NCBI GenBank assembly: GCA_007120055.1
Contig: SKOL01000213.1
Location: 1-6,099 of the forward strand
DNA: 6,099 bases
Reading direction: 5' to 3'
Source: Anaerobacillus sp.
GTDB lineage: Bacteria > Bacillota > Bacilli > Bacillales_H > Anaerobacillaceae
A program made the position numbers and the translations under genes. Under the pieces are notes generated by a model that had not been told where the DNA came from, made no database searches, and saw nothing but the letters and a program-made list of their open reading frames with translations. Each line of letters begins with the position of its first letter. Within the stretch, counting starts at the first letter, position 1. This document shows positions 5,880 through 6,099 of the stretch, one piece after another.

Positions 5880-6099
5880 ATGCACATTACTAAATTCATT
5901 ACTCCGGAAATTATTTTTGGTAAAGGGGCGATTGAACAAGTCGGTGAAAGCTGCCTACGATTAGGAGCGAAAAAAGTTCTCATTGTGAGCGACCCTGGCG
6001 TAATCGAAGCCGGTTGGTTAGAAAAAACGATTGAAGTTTGTAGACAAGTAGGCTTAGCGTATTCTACTTTTGCTGAAGTAACGACAAACCCAAAAGATT
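5880..6099 (+). CDS. Iron-containing alcohol dehydrogenase (5' part only)
   Basis: The first 73 residues of a protein starting MHITKFITPEIIFGKGAIEQ and running off the window. The pattern FGKGAIEQVG, then LGAKKVLIVSDPGVIEAGWL, then VTTNPKD is characteristic of the N-terminal nucleotide-binding region of the Fe-ADH (type III alcohol dehydrogenase) family, whose members are usually about 380-400 residues long. The start is supported by AAAGGTGG, 7 nt upstream. These enzymes oxidise alcohols or reduce aldehydes using NAD(P)H and a bound divalent metal, but the metal ligands lie beyond the window, so the substrate cannot be named. The terminator and repeat region upstream indicate a separate transcription unit from the symporter. 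Confidence 0.88.
   Translation, partial: MHITKFITPEIIFGKGAIEQVGESCLRLGAKKVLIVSDPGVIEAGWLEKTIEVCRQVGLAYSTFAEVTTNPKD

Overview
The window reads as chromosomal DNA of a low-GC, spore-former-type Firmicute, most likely a Bacillaceae species. The AT-rich codon use, strong AGAGGTG/GAGGAG-type ribosome sites, U-tailed intrinsic terminators, a perfect CcpA cre site and Bacillus-type protein families all point that way. A sodium-coupled carboxylate carrier would fit an alkaliphile or halotolerant relative, but that is inference and the genus cannot be fixed from the sequence.

Layout. The minus strand carries a two-component pair: a CitA/DcuS/DctS-family sensor kinase (359-1933) followed after 65 nt by the start of its response regulator (1-293, cut by the window edge). 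Divergent from it, after a 291-nt spacer, is a DctP-family periplasmic-type binding protein with an N-terminal membrane anchor (2225-3268), closed by an intrinsic terminator. After a 436-nt control region comes a DASS/SLC13 (SdcS-type) sodium:dicarboxylate symporter (3705-5345), also closed by a terminator. A repeat-rich, gene-free stretch of about 530 nt leads to the first 73 codons of an iron-containing alcohol dehydrogenase (5880 to the window end).

How it fits together. In Bacillus subtilis, DctB (a DctP-type binding protein), DctS and DctR control uptake of C4-dicarboxylates, and the carrier there is DctA/DctP. Here the same sensor set is present, but the neighbouring carrier belongs to the unrelated DASS family. 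The inferred model is that external succinate, fumarate, malate or a similar acid is detected by the kinase with the anchored binding protein. The regulator then activates the symporter gene, and CcpA represses it when better carbon is available (cre at 3406-3419). No TRAP permease genes are present in the window.

The most interesting unexplained structure is in the non-coding DNA. It includes a 112-nt concentric inverted repeat just ahead of the symporter ribosome site, an AT-rich dyad abutting the cre site, and a second large imperfect hairpin in the divergent spacer. An identical 20-bp repeat occurs on both sides of the binding protein/symporter block. A pair of 23-bp direct repeats and a 144-bp MITE-like element with terminal inverted repeats lie upstream of the dehydrogenase.
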